DNA of 27,891 nt from Methanomethylicus sp964513415 (GTDB lineage: Archaea > Thermoproteota > Methanomethylicia > Methanomethylicales > Methanomethylicaceae). The DNA is taken from contig CAZEMX010000019.1 of assembly GCA_964513415.1 (NCBI GenBank), positions 1 to 27,891 on the forward strand, written 5' to 3'. The notes below the pieces were generated by a model. That model saw only the letters and a list, made by a program, of their open reading frames with translations. It was not told the origin of the DNA and ran no database searches. The position numbers and the translations under genes are program-made. Each line of letters begins with the position of its first letter. Position 1 is the first letter of the stretch. Below are positions 7,760 through 14,571 of the stretch, in pieces.

Positions 7760-8451
7760 GCGTCGAAGTTGTCACCGTCTGGGCGCCGCGCCCCAACCAT
7801 GCCAAGTGGCGCGACGATTACCTGACGCTGCTCAAGCTTCAGGCGGAGACTGCGCTCTTCTTCGGGCACCGGCACACGATTGTCACTGACAAGCGCGGGT
7901 GGCCCGGGCTGCCTTCAATCTCCAAGACGCTGCGCGCTGAGCTACCAGAAGAACTCATGCCCGCGATGATCGCCGGAGTCGTCGCACGGCTGTCTTTGCC
8001 GTGCGACTCGCATTTGCTTTTCGTCGACGTCGACGTGCTTGTCGGGCGCGAGCTTGACTCCGCCTTCGACCAGACGTACTTCGACCTTGGCTTGACGCGA
8101 CGCCCCGACGATAAGGCGCCGATCAACAACGGGTCGATGTACGTCAACCAGAAGGGCATCCCCGCAGCGCTCGGCTTCTTCGAACGCGCACTCGCGCGCT
8201 GCCAGAACCACTGGGGCGGCGACCAAGAGGCGATCAGTGACGAGGCTGCTCCCGTCCCTGCCCGGGATGGGGTGCTTGAGTCGCGCGACTGGGGCAAGGT
8301 CGCTTTCCTGTCCATGCGCGACTACTCATGCGTGCCCAAGGTGAAAGGGCAAAAGCACCACAGCCTGCCCTACACGATTCACTTCAAGGGTGAGACTAAG
8401 AACTGGGCGCAGGAGTACGCGGACCGCTTTCTCTTCCGAGGCAACCACTGA
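7756..8451 (+). CDS. GT-A fold glycosyltransferase with DxD motif, cassette gene 6
   Basis: The protein has 231 aa. HLLFVDVDVLVG (86-97) holds the DxD metal and nucleotide-sugar site (D91, D93). INNGSMYVN (123-131) and NHWGGDQEAI (151-160) match the N-x-G and G-D-Q positions of GT8-like enzymes. A late histidine in YTIHFKGETKNW fits the usual metal-ligand His near the C-terminus. It is coupled by ATGA to the aminotransferase. It probably transfers a sugar from an NDP donor; acceptor unknown. It is distantly similar in layout to the GT-A protein at 10554. Confidence 0.75.
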   Translation: MSVEVVTVWAPRPNHAKWRDDYLTLLKLQAETALFFGHRHTIVTDKRGWPGLPSISKTLRAELPEELMPAMIAGVVARLSLPCDSHLLFVDVDVLVGRELDSAFDQTYFDLGLTRRPDDKAPINNGSMYVNQKGIPAALGFFERALARCQNHWGGDQEAISDEAAPVPARDGVLESRDWGKVAFLSMRDYSCVPKVKGQKHHSLPYTIHFKGETKNWAQEYADRFLFRGNH

Positions 8452-9182
8452 TGGGTCTCGGCGACTGGATCATGGCTACGGCGCAGGTGCGACAGCTGCA
8501 TCAGGCAACCGGCAAGCTTGTGGTCGTGCTTGACCTTCGCAACAAAGTCCAGTGGTCGCCGGTCTTCGACAACAACCCGCTCGTTAGCCGCAAGATTTAC
8601 GGGGCAGCGCAACTCATCAACGCGCCCGGCTGCCGCCCGTATATCGCAGGCAAGACACACGACAAGTGGGTCTGGCGCCACTGGAAGATAGAACCTGGCA
8701 ACCTCTACTTGACGCCCCAGGAGCTTGCCTTCGCTGCTCCGTTTGCGGGAAAGGTGCTGGTCGAACCGAACACCAAGGTCGTTGGAGGTAACAAAGCCTG
8801 GCCGTTCGAACGCTGGCAGGCGCTGGTCGACCGGGATCCCAACCGCTACATCCAAGTCGGCTCGCCCGAGGCGCGCAAGCTCCGCGGCGTCGAGTTCTGC
8901 GAGACTGACTTCAGGCAAGCGCTCGCGGTGCTGATGTCGAGCATTGGCTTTGTCGGCTGCGAGGGCGCACTGCACCACGCCGCTGCCGCTATGCACATCC
9001 CCTCGGTTGTGCTCTGGTCCGAGTTCATATCGCCCGAGTTCACCGGGTACGAGACGCAAGCGAACATCCGACATGCGAACGGATGGTGCGGGGCGCGCAT
9101 CACCTGCGAGGGATGCCGACAGTCGATGCTGGCAATTACCGTCGACGAAGTCTACGAAGCGATGCACCGGGAGGTCTTCTGA
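8451..9182 (+). CDS. GT9 heptosyltransferase-like protein, cassette gene 7
   Basis: The protein has 243 aa, shorter than typical GT9 enzymes (about 320-350). It opens directly on the family motif MGLGDWIMATAQVRQL, with D5 at the place of the catalytic Asp. GNKAWPFERW (113-122) matches the K-x-W-P-x-x-x-W block. GCEGALHHAAAAMHIPSVVLW begins at 169 and corresponds to the DTG-x-x-H-L-A-A-A donor-binding loop, here with E-G instead of T-G. Cys213, Cys219 and Cys222 cluster near the end. GT9 enzymes add ADP-heptose to LPS core, so LPS modification is a possible target. The start overlaps the previous stop by one base. Confidence 0.72.
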   Translation: MGLGDWIMATAQVRQLHQATGKLVVVLDLRNKVQWSPVFDNNPLVSRKIYGAAQLINAPGCRPYIAGKTHDKWVWRHWKIEPGNLYLTPQELAFAAPFAGKVLVEPNTKVVGGNKAWPFERWQALVDRDPNRYIQVGSPEARKLRGVEFCETDFRQALAVLMSSIGFVGCEGALHHAAAAMHIPSVVLWSEFISPEFTGYETQANIRHANGWCGARITCEGCRQSMLAITVDEVYEAMHREVF

Positions 9183-9859
9183 TGGCACTGACCAAGTTCG
9201 CGCTGGAGATTCTGGCTTCGCGAGTCAAGCATCGTACCGTTCTCTCCTTCGGCTACCCTGACTTGCTGGTGACGCCCGAGGAGGCGAGCACATTGATCGG
9301 TGCTCCGCTGAAGAAGTCCTCGAGCTTTGGCGCGTCCCACAAGCGCGAAGAGCCGATGGCCGACACGGCGGAAGTCTTCGAGGCACTGGGCGCGACGCTG
9401 CACTGCGTCGACTTGATCCCCACTCGCTTCGTCGAAGAAGTCGTCGACTTGAACGAAGAGCAGGACTTCGGTTTGTTCGACGTGGTACTGGATGCGGGCA
9501 CCATCGAACATTGCGCGAATATCGGCATGGCGTTGATGAACGCAGCGCGCTCGGTGAAGGAAGGCGGGTACGTGTTTCATTCGCCCCCGCTCTCCATGAC
9601 CAACCACGGCTTCTACAACGTCTCCCCGACACTGCTTGTCGACTTCTACAGGCAGAACGGATGGGATGTGCTGCACCAGTCATGTTTCAGTTCCAAGGCG
9701 CCCTACCGAGGGCTGCCGGTTCCCGCTCATGCGCGCTTTGTCGCGCAGCCCGACCACGCACTCTACTTCCTGGCGCAGCGCAAGAGCGGCGCACCGTTGA
9801 AGTGGCCGGTGCAGTGGAAGTACCTCACCGATGAACAGAAGAAAGCCTACAAGTACTAG
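9182..9859 (+). CDS. SAM-dependent methyltransferase-like protein, cassette gene 8
   Basis: The protein has 225 aa. It has the class I methyltransferase layout: an LSFGYPDLL strand-loop at 21-29 in place of a clear GxGxG, an acidic HCVDL near 74, LFDVVLDAGTIEHC (98-111) as motif II, and the SVKEGGYVFHSPP strand near 124. NHGFYNVSPTLLVDFYRQNGW is typical of type 11/FkbM-neighbour methyltransferases in phage glycan clusters. Loss of the canonical glycine motif leaves SAM binding uncertain. The ATG at 9182 overlaps the previous stop by one base; a longer frame reading back to 9083 is rejected because it overlaps the GT9 gene. It could methylate a sugar hydroxyl. Confidence 0.7.
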   Translation: MALTKFALEILASRVKHRTVLSFGYPDLLVTPEEASTLIGAPLKKSSSFGASHKREEPMADTAEVFEALGATLHCVDLIPTRFVEEVVDLNEEQDFGLFDVVLDAGTIEHCANIGMALMNAARSVKEGGYVFHSPPLSMTNHGFYNVSPTLLVDFYRQNGWDVLHQSCFSSKAPYRGLPVPAHARFVAQPDHALYFLAQRKSGAPLKWPVQWKYLTDEQKKAYKY

Positions 9860-9865
9860 GAGACC

Positions 9866-10540
9866 ATGACCATGATCGAACACCAAGGTGTCTTCCTGCC
9901 CGAGGGCGAGACGCACCTGACCAAATGGATGACCGACAACGGGGAGATCGTCGACGGTCGCGGCAGCTACCAGATCAAGAAACTGCGCGCAGCGCTGAAG
10001 CACTGCAGACAGTTCCGCACTGCAGTCGACGTCGGGGGGCATTGCGGTCTCTGGTCGATGCAGTTGGTCAAGCAGTTCGCATTGGTGCACGCGTTCGAGC
10101 CGGTCGCGGCCCATCGCGACTGTTTCGCGCGCAACCTCGACGCGGTCATCGCAGACGGTGCGAAAGGTCGGCACATGCTGCACGCTTGCGCGCTCGGGGA
10201 CCACGAGGGGCACGTCGTCATAGACAGCGCTCCTTCCTCGTCTGGCGACTCGCGCGTCGGGGGAGAGGTCGCAGAGGGCATCCCGCTGTGCAGACTCGAT
10301 ACGTTCGGTCTGCATGACGTTGACTTTATCAAGCTCGACTGCGAAGGGTACGAACTCTTTGCCTTGAAGGGAGGGGAGGCTACAATAGCGCGAGACCTGC
10401 CCACCATCATCGTCGAGCAGAAGCCGGGTCGCGCACAGCGTTTCGGCTTGCCCGAACTGGGAGCAGTCGAGTGGTTGCAGTCACTCGGCTACAAGTGTGT
10501 CGAGAAGTTGTCCGGCGACTTCGTGATGGTCCCCGGTTGA
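9866..10540 (+). CDS. FkbM family methyltransferase, cassette gene 9
   Basis: The protein has 224 aa (222 from the second ATG). It carries the FkbM signature in order: VDVGGHCGLWSM (54-65, SAM loop), HAFEPV (75-80, acidic SAM-ribose contact) and DFIKLDCEGYE near 155. FkbM enzymes O-methylate hydroxyls on sugars and natural products. The start is ambiguous: AGGAG at 9858-9862 is only three bases before ATG 9866 but nine before ATG 9872, and the second spacing is more usual. A 6-base gap separates it from the methyltransferase upstream. It would act in the cytoplasm on a glycan or sugar precursor. Confidence 0.88.
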   Translation: MTMIEHQGVFLPEGETHLTKWMTDNGEIVDGRGSYQIKKLRAALKHCRQFRTAVDVGGHCGLWSMQLVKQFALVHAFEPVAAHRDCFARNLDAVIADGAKGRHMLHACALGDHEGHVVIDSAPSSSGDSRVGGEVAEGIPLCRLDTFGLHDVDFIKLDCEGYELFALKGGEATIARDLPTIIVEQKPGRAQRFGLPELGAVEWLQSLGYKCVEKLSGDFVMVPG

Positions 10541-10553
10541 CAAGAGGCAGACG

Positions 10554-11243
10554 ATGAGAGTCTACGTAGGGTACGAGGAGCGCGAGGCTGAGTCTTTCCG
10601 ACTAGCATGCGCCTCCGCCGAGTCATTCAACTGCGAAGTCGTCCCGCTCTACGAGCAGCGACTGCGCAACTGGGGACTCTTCTCGCGCCCGGTTGATGTG
10701 CGCGACGGTCGCCAAGTCGACCTGTACAGCAACGCCCCGCAAGCGACGCGGTTCGCCACCGCGCGCTTTGCGACGGTGCTGTTGGCGCACACCGGGTGGG
10801 CTCTCTTCGTCGACTGCGACGTGCTCTTCATGCAAGACCCGCACAAGCTCCTGGAGATCGTCGACCCGAACAAGGCCGTTTCGGTGGTCAAGCACAAGGT
10901 CGACCCCGCGAGCATGACGGGAACGAAGATGGACTCGCAGGCGCAGACCTTCTACCATCGCAAGCTTTGGTCGTCGGTCATGCTCTTCAACTGCGACCAC
11001 CCCGCGAACCAGCGCCTGAATGTCCAGATGCTGAACTCGCGGCCTGGTCGCGAACTGCACGCTTTCTGCTGGCTCGCCGATGACGAGATTGGCGAGCTAC
11101 CTCCCGAGTGGAACTGGTTGGTTGGGGTGCAGCCGAAACCGGAGCACCCTGCCATCGCCCATTACACGCTCGGCACGCCCGAGCTACTTCCCAACTGCGA
11201 ACACGCTGACCTGTGGGAGCAAGCTAAGGAGCGGCTGCTGTGA
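10554..11243 (+). CDS. GT-A fold glycosyltransferase with DxD motif, cassette gene 10
   Basis: The protein has 229 aa. WALFVDCDVLFMQDP (82-96) contains the DxD motif (D87, D89), preceded by a conserved-looking ATRFATARF helix. A V-M-L-F-N strand follows, then a C-terminal PAIAHYTLGTPE, whose His fits a third metal ligand. It resembles small GT8-like transferases found in phages. It is the last gene of the cassette; its stop overlaps the GTG of the head-tail connector gene (GTGA). This coupling ties the cassette into the virion assembly operon. Confidence 0.78.
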   Translation: MRVYVGYEEREAESFRLACASAESFNCEVVPLYEQRLRNWGLFSRPVDVRDGRQVDLYSNAPQATRFATARFATVLLAHTGWALFVDCDVLFMQDPHKLLEIVDPNKAVSVVKHKVDPASMTGTKMDSQAQTFYHRKLWSSVMLFNCDHPANQRLNVQMLNSRPGRELHAFCWLADDEIGELPPEWNWLVGVQPKPEHPAIAHYTLGTPELLPNCEHADLWEQAKERLL

Positions 11244-11965
11244 GCCAACTGTACCCCTATCCCGAGAGCCGGTACGCTTTCGTTCGGAACTGCCTGCACC
11301 CCTGGATGGACGACATGCGTCGCCGCATGAACCTGCGACGAGTCAGCGCGCCGACGCAGGAGCCGATTACGCTTGCGGAAGCAGCGCAGCACTTGCGCTT
11401 GGATGCCTACGGCAGTCCGGAAGAGTACGTCGACCAGGATCTGGTCCTCGCACTCATCCCGGCAGCGCGCGAGTACATCGAGTTCCTTTCCGGGCGCTTC
11501 CTCGCACCGCAAGTGGTCGAGCTTTCGGGTCGCGGCTTTCCGACCATGTGCTGCTGGGATCAGGACCACGGTATCTCGCTGGGCGTTGCTCCGCTGAAGG
11601 GCATCGTCTCGGTCAGCTACCTCGACGGTCAGGGGCAAGCGGTGACGCTGGCCGATAGCGACTGGTACACGGACCCTGGATCGGGCATGCCCTGGATCTA
11701 CCCGGCGTACGGTACCGACTGGCCCAGCGGCCGCGAGCAGCCCGGCGCTGTGCGCATTCGCATGAACGTCGGGTATGACCTGCCGGGAGGTTCGCCTCAG
11801 GACGACCCGCTACCTGCCGCGCTTGTCGCTGCGATGAAGTTGACTCTCGGTGCACTCTACGAGAACCGGGAGGAGATCAACGTGGGCAACATGGTCAGCC
11901 GCATCCCGCTTGGGGTGCAGGCGCTGGTTGCTTCTTGCGACCCCATTCGGATCCCGTTCGCATGA
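11240..11965 (+). CDS. Head-tail connector protein, phiE125 gp8/HK97 gp6-like
   Basis: The protein has 241 aa and forms the ring under the portal to which the head closure protein attaches. Family features: EPITLAEAAQHLRL (near 41), DQDLVLALIPAAREYIEFLSGR, PLKGIVSVSYLD, VRIRMNVGYD and the closing helix with LVAAMKLTLGALYENRE. It is equivalent in position to GTA g6. The first 40 residues are extra relative to the core; an internal ATG at 11314 is possible, but GTG 11240 is coupled to the preceding stop and has AAGGAG-like bases at 11226-11231. Assignment is firm. Confidence 0.88.
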   Translation: MSQLYPYPESRYAFVRNCLHPWMDDMRRRMNLRRVSAPTQEPITLAEAAQHLRLDAYGSPEEYVDQDLVLALIPAAREYIEFLSGRFLAPQVVELSGRGFPTMCCWDQDHGISLGVAPLKGIVSVSYLDGQGQAVTLADSDWYTDPGSGMPWIYPAYGTDWPSGREQPGAVRIRMNVGYDLPGGSPQDDPLPAALVAAMKLTLGALYENREEINVGNMVSRIPLGVQALVASCDPIRIPFA

Positions 11966-12312
11966 GAATCGGCAAACTCCGTCACCGCGTAACGCTGCAA
12001 AGCGCGGTCGACTCGCAGGAGAGCACGGGCGCGCCCGAGACCACCTGGCGCGATATCGCGACCGTCTACGCAGAGATTCGCCCGCTGAAGGGGCGCGAGG
12101 CGCTCATCGGCGACGGGCTGCTGGCGGAAGTCGACACGCTCATCACCATTCGCTGGGCGCCCTACCTTGCGTCGCTCACCCCGAAGTCGCGCGTGGTGCA
12201 CCAGGCTGCGGGGCGCCCGGTGACCTACTACAACATCGTCAGCAACATCGAACCCGACATGGCGCGGGGCATGCTTGACCTGAACTGCAAGTCGGGAACC
12301 AACGAGGGGTAA
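11962..12312 (+). CDS. Head closure protein, phage head-tail adaptor family
   Basis: A 116-aa protein of the SPP1 gp16/HK97-type head-tail joining family. It begins with RIGKLRHRVTLQ and continues with TWRDIATVYAEIRPLKGREAL, both hallmark segments of the family. It plugs the connector after packaging and offers the surface for tail docking. The ATG at 11962 overlaps the connector stop as ATGA, so the in-frame upstream extension to 11935 is not used. It is equivalent to GTA g7. Confidence 0.9.
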   Translation: MRIGKLRHRVTLQSAVDSQESTGAPETTWRDIATVYAEIRPLKGREALIGDGLLAEVDTLITIRWAPYLASLTPKSRVVHQAAGRPVTYYNIVSNIEPDMARGMLDLNCKSGTNEG

Positions 12313-12315
12313 AGC

Positions 12316-12759
12316 ATGCCTTCGGTCGTCACCATCAACGTCTCGGGTCTGGCAGAGCTTGCGGAACGCATGCGCACGCTCAATGCGAAGGTTGCTCAGT
12401 CGTCGTCGAAGAAGGCCGTCGCGGCGGCTGCTGGCGTGGTCAAGAAGGCCTCCATCGAAAAGGCGCCCGATTCGGACGAACCGCACAAGGTTGCGGATAC
12501 GACAGTGCAGCCGGGCAACATGAAGAAGAACATCGTCATGAAGAAGGTCAAGTCGAACTTGACCGCGGAGTACGTCGTCACCGTGCGAGGGCAGCGCAAG
12601 TACGGGTACGCAGCGCGCTACGGGCGACTGGTCGAGTTCGGCACGGTGAAGATGGGCCCGGAGCCGTTCCTTCGCCCTGCGTTCCAAGAGAACATCCGTA
12701 AGGCCATCGACGCGATGGCCGCGAAGCTCGCAAAGGAAATCCTCAAGGCGGGGGCATGA
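12316..12759 (+). CDS. HK97 gp10-like tail completion protein
   Basis: The protein has 147 aa, normal for the family. It opens with VSGLAELAERMRTLNAKV, followed by an Ala-rich helix and VVKKASIEKAP. The C-terminal half has YAARYGRLVEFGT, then PEPFLRPAFQ, which is the conserved ending of HK97 gp10-type proteins. The family acts at the head-tail interface or tail completion. The central part is Lys-rich. It starts four bases after the head closure gene and overlaps the next ATG as ATGA. Confidence 0.88.
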   Translation: MPSVVTINVSGLAELAERMRTLNAKVAQSSSKKAVAAAAGVVKKASIEKAPDSDEPHKVADTTVQPGNMKKNIVMKKVKSNLTAEYVVTVRGQRKYGYAARYGRLVEFGTVKMGPEPFLRPAFQENIRKAIDAMAAKLAKEILKAGA

Positions 12760-13136
12760 TGGTCGAGGGACTCATCTTCGATGCGCTGAAGGGCTTGGTC
12801 GCGAACCGAGTCTACCCGAACGAGTTCGTGCAGCCCGACGGGAGCCTGCCGACCTGGCCGGCGATTCGCTATACCATCATCAGTTCTGTCTCCGAGGCAG
12901 ACATCTGCGGGACCGACACCGTAGACACGGACGATGTGTCGGTGCAGTTGGACATTGTCGCACGCACCCACGGCGCTGTCATCGCCTTGCGCGACCAGGT
13001 CATCGCCGCTATGATGAGCCTCGGATTGCCCGCAACCAGGCAAAGCAATAGTCAGGAACGAGACGCGGAGACCAAGACCTATCGCGTCACGCTCGAGTAT
13101 CTCGTGTCTCAGTCGAGCGGCATGGGATCACCGTAA
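12756..13136 (+). CDS. Tail terminator-like protein, DUF3168 family
   Basis: A 126-aa protein with the DUF3168 layout: an N-terminal helix (LIFDALKGLVANRVYPNE), strands around WPAIRYTIIS, a VSVQLDIVARTH strand and the AVIALRDQVIAAM helix. This fold matches lambda gpU-type tail terminators, which cap the tail tube and join it to the neck. It is equivalent to GTA g8. Two adjacent ATG codons (12756 and 12759) could serve as start; the first overlaps the preceding stop. Confidence 0.86.
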   Translation: MMVEGLIFDALKGLVANRVYPNEFVQPDGSLPTWPAIRYTIISSVSEADICGTDTVDTDDVSVQLDIVARTHGAVIALRDQVIAAMMSLGLPATRQSNSQERDAETKTYRVTLEYLVSQSSGMGSP

Positions 13137-13178
13137 TGGCAGCACTGTAACCCCCGTAACCCAGTCAGGAGAAGTGCG

Positions 13179-13841
13179 ATGTCGGGCAAGCGCTACAAGT
13201 TCAACGGTTCCACGTTCGGGGTCCAGACGGCTCTCGGCGCCGGGCTGACCATCACCAACGCGACGCAAGCGGACCCGGTGGTCGTCAGCATCGCCGCGCA
13301 TGGTCAGTCGCTCGGCGCTGTCGGCAAGATCAGCAGCGTGTCGGGCATGACCGAACTCAACGACAACCTCTACGTGGTCGACAACCCGCTCTCGGGTTCG
13401 TTCGAAATCGCGAAGACCGACGGCTCGGCCTACGGTGCCTTCGTTGCGGGCTCGCCCGCGAACGGCATCTTCCAGCCGGTGACGTTCTCTTCGTTCTGCG
13501 AACTGACTGGTGCCAACCAGCAGGACGCGGCGGCCAATCAGATCGAAGTCAGCACGATCTGCTCGACGGCCAAGGAGTTCGAACAAGGGCTTTCCGACTC
13601 GGGGCAGTTGACGCTCGACTACAACTGGGCGGGCAACGAGACGGTACAGGCAGCCATCGAGGACGCGAAGGAGAGCGGCGACCAAATCGCCTTCAAGATC
13701 ACCTTCCCGGGCACCGGCGGCTACCTCATCATGATCGGCACCGTGCAACAGACCAGCGTGCAGGGCCAGGTCAACGGGGTCTGGACGGCGAGTGCGACCA
13801 TCAAGCTCTCCGGTCCGAAGTTCATCCTGCCGTCGGCGTAA
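13179..13841 (+). CDS. Major tail tube protein
   Basis: A 220-aa protein whose hexamers stack to form the tail tube. Residues such as CELTGANQQDAAANQIEVSTICSTAKEF, then GQLTLDYNWAG and a closing strand pattern (VNGVWTASATIKLSGP) are typical of GTA g9/lambda gpV-type tube proteins. A good AGGAG (13166-13170) lies eight bases before the ATG, and a 42-base gap precedes it, consistent with independent, strong translation of an abundant protein. No extra Ig-like domain is present. Confidence 0.9.
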   Translation: MSGKRYKFNGSTFGVQTALGAGLTITNATQADPVVVSIAAHGQSLGAVGKISSVSGMTELNDNLYVVDNPLSGSFEIAKTDGSAYGAFVAGSPANGIFQPVTFSSFCELTGANQQDAAANQIEVSTICSTAKEFEQGLSDSGQLTLDYNWAGNETVQAAIEDAKESGDQIAFKITFPGTGGYLIMIGTVQQTSVQGQVNGVWTASATIKLSGPKFILPSA

Positions 13842-13873
13842 TCACCAACCCGTAGCCCAAGGAACTGATCCCT

Positions 13874-14224
13874 ATGACCACCCGGGACGAACTCATCAGC
13901 CTGATGCAGGCGACCGCGAATGTAGCACCCGTTGCTGTCGAGACGAAAGCGTGGGGCATCGTGTACGTCAAGCCCCCGACCGTCGAGGAAGTCGACGAAG
14001 CGACCGAGGCCGACGAAGAGAAGCGCAAGGAGGAAGAGGCGGAGGGCAAGAAGGACAAGCGCCGATTCGCTCGCTCCGCCGCGCGCGTGCTCTGCGACGA
14101 GGAGGGGAACCGCCTCTTCGACCAGTCGAACAAGGCCGACATCGACTTGCTCGCGCGACAGCCGTGGGCGCTGCTGCAAAAGGTCCTCGCGGCCGCACAG
14201 GGTGAGGAAGCAAAGGGAAACTGA
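13874..14224 (+). CDS. Tail assembly chaperone, lambda gpG-like
   Basis: A 116-aa acidic protein that, in lambda-like phages, coats the tape measure during tube assembly. Residues 35-65 are dominated by Glu, Lys and Asp, followed by RRFARSAARVLCDEEGNRLF and a short helical end. The last codons read GCA AAG GGA AAC TGA, placing a slippery heptamer directly before the stop. Most ribosomes would end here; a fraction shift -1 to make the longer G-T form. Position between tail tube and tape measure is diagnostic. Confidence 0.9.
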   Translation: MTTRDELISLMQATANVAPVAVETKAWGIVYVKPPTVEEVDEATEADEEKRKEEEAEGKKDKRRFARSAARVLCDEEGNRLFDQSNKADIDLLARQPWALLQKVLAAAQGEEAKGN

Positions 14225-14257
14225 ACCCGCGCCAGGTCCTGCTGCATGACCTGGCGC
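14215..14257 (+). promoter_or_regulatory. Programmed -1 ribosomal frameshift signal (slippery heptamer plus stem-loop)
   Basis: GGGAAAC at 14215-14221 fits the X-XXY-YYZ rule in the G frame; an overlapping second heptamer, AAAGGGA, sits at 14212-14218. After a 7-base spacer, 14229-14238 (GCGCCAGGTC) pairs perfectly with 14248-14257 (GACCTGGCGC) across a 9-base loop. The -1 frame leads straight into the T reading frame. Lambda uses GGGAAAG at the same place. Confidence 0.92.
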
Positions 14258-14268
14258 TCGGTTTAGGC

Positions 14269-14568
14269 ATGAGCGTGGCGCAGTTGCGCCGCAGCATGAG
14301 CGAGCGGGAGTTGCGGCAGTGGGCCCGCTATCGCACGCAGCGCATGTTCCCTTGGCGTCGTCTCGAACTGCAAATTGCCATGCTCTCGCTCACCATCGCG
14401 CGCGTGAACGGCAACACGGGTCTGTCGCTTGACGACTTCTTGTTCGACCCCAAGCCGGAGGCGCCAAAGGTGACCGCGAAGCAGGCGGCGGCCATATTCA
14501 GTTCCCTTTCTGGGACGAGCAGGAGCGGCGTCCATGTCCTCGGTCAAGGTCGCAAGAAGAAGGGGTAG
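14269..14568 (+). CDS. T-part of the tail assembly chaperone, made as a G-T frameshift fusion
   Basis: This frame (DUF4035/gpT-like) encodes PRQVLLHDLALGLGMS, then MSERELRQWARYR, PWRRLELQIAMLSL and DDFLFDP, the usual content of the T domain that binds tail tube subunits. It is open from before the end of the G gene. The ATG at 14269 has no useful ribosome binding site. Expression is therefore expected as a -1 fusion, reading 13874-14221 then 14221-14568, giving 231 aa. The coordinates here mark only the part after the first in-frame ATG. Confidence 0.85.
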   Translation: MSVAQLRRSMSERELRQWARYRTQRMFPWRRLELQIAMLSLTIARVNGNTGLSLDDFLFDPKPEAPKVTAKQAAAIFSSLSGTSRSGVHVLGQGRKKKG

Positions 14569-14571
14569 CGC

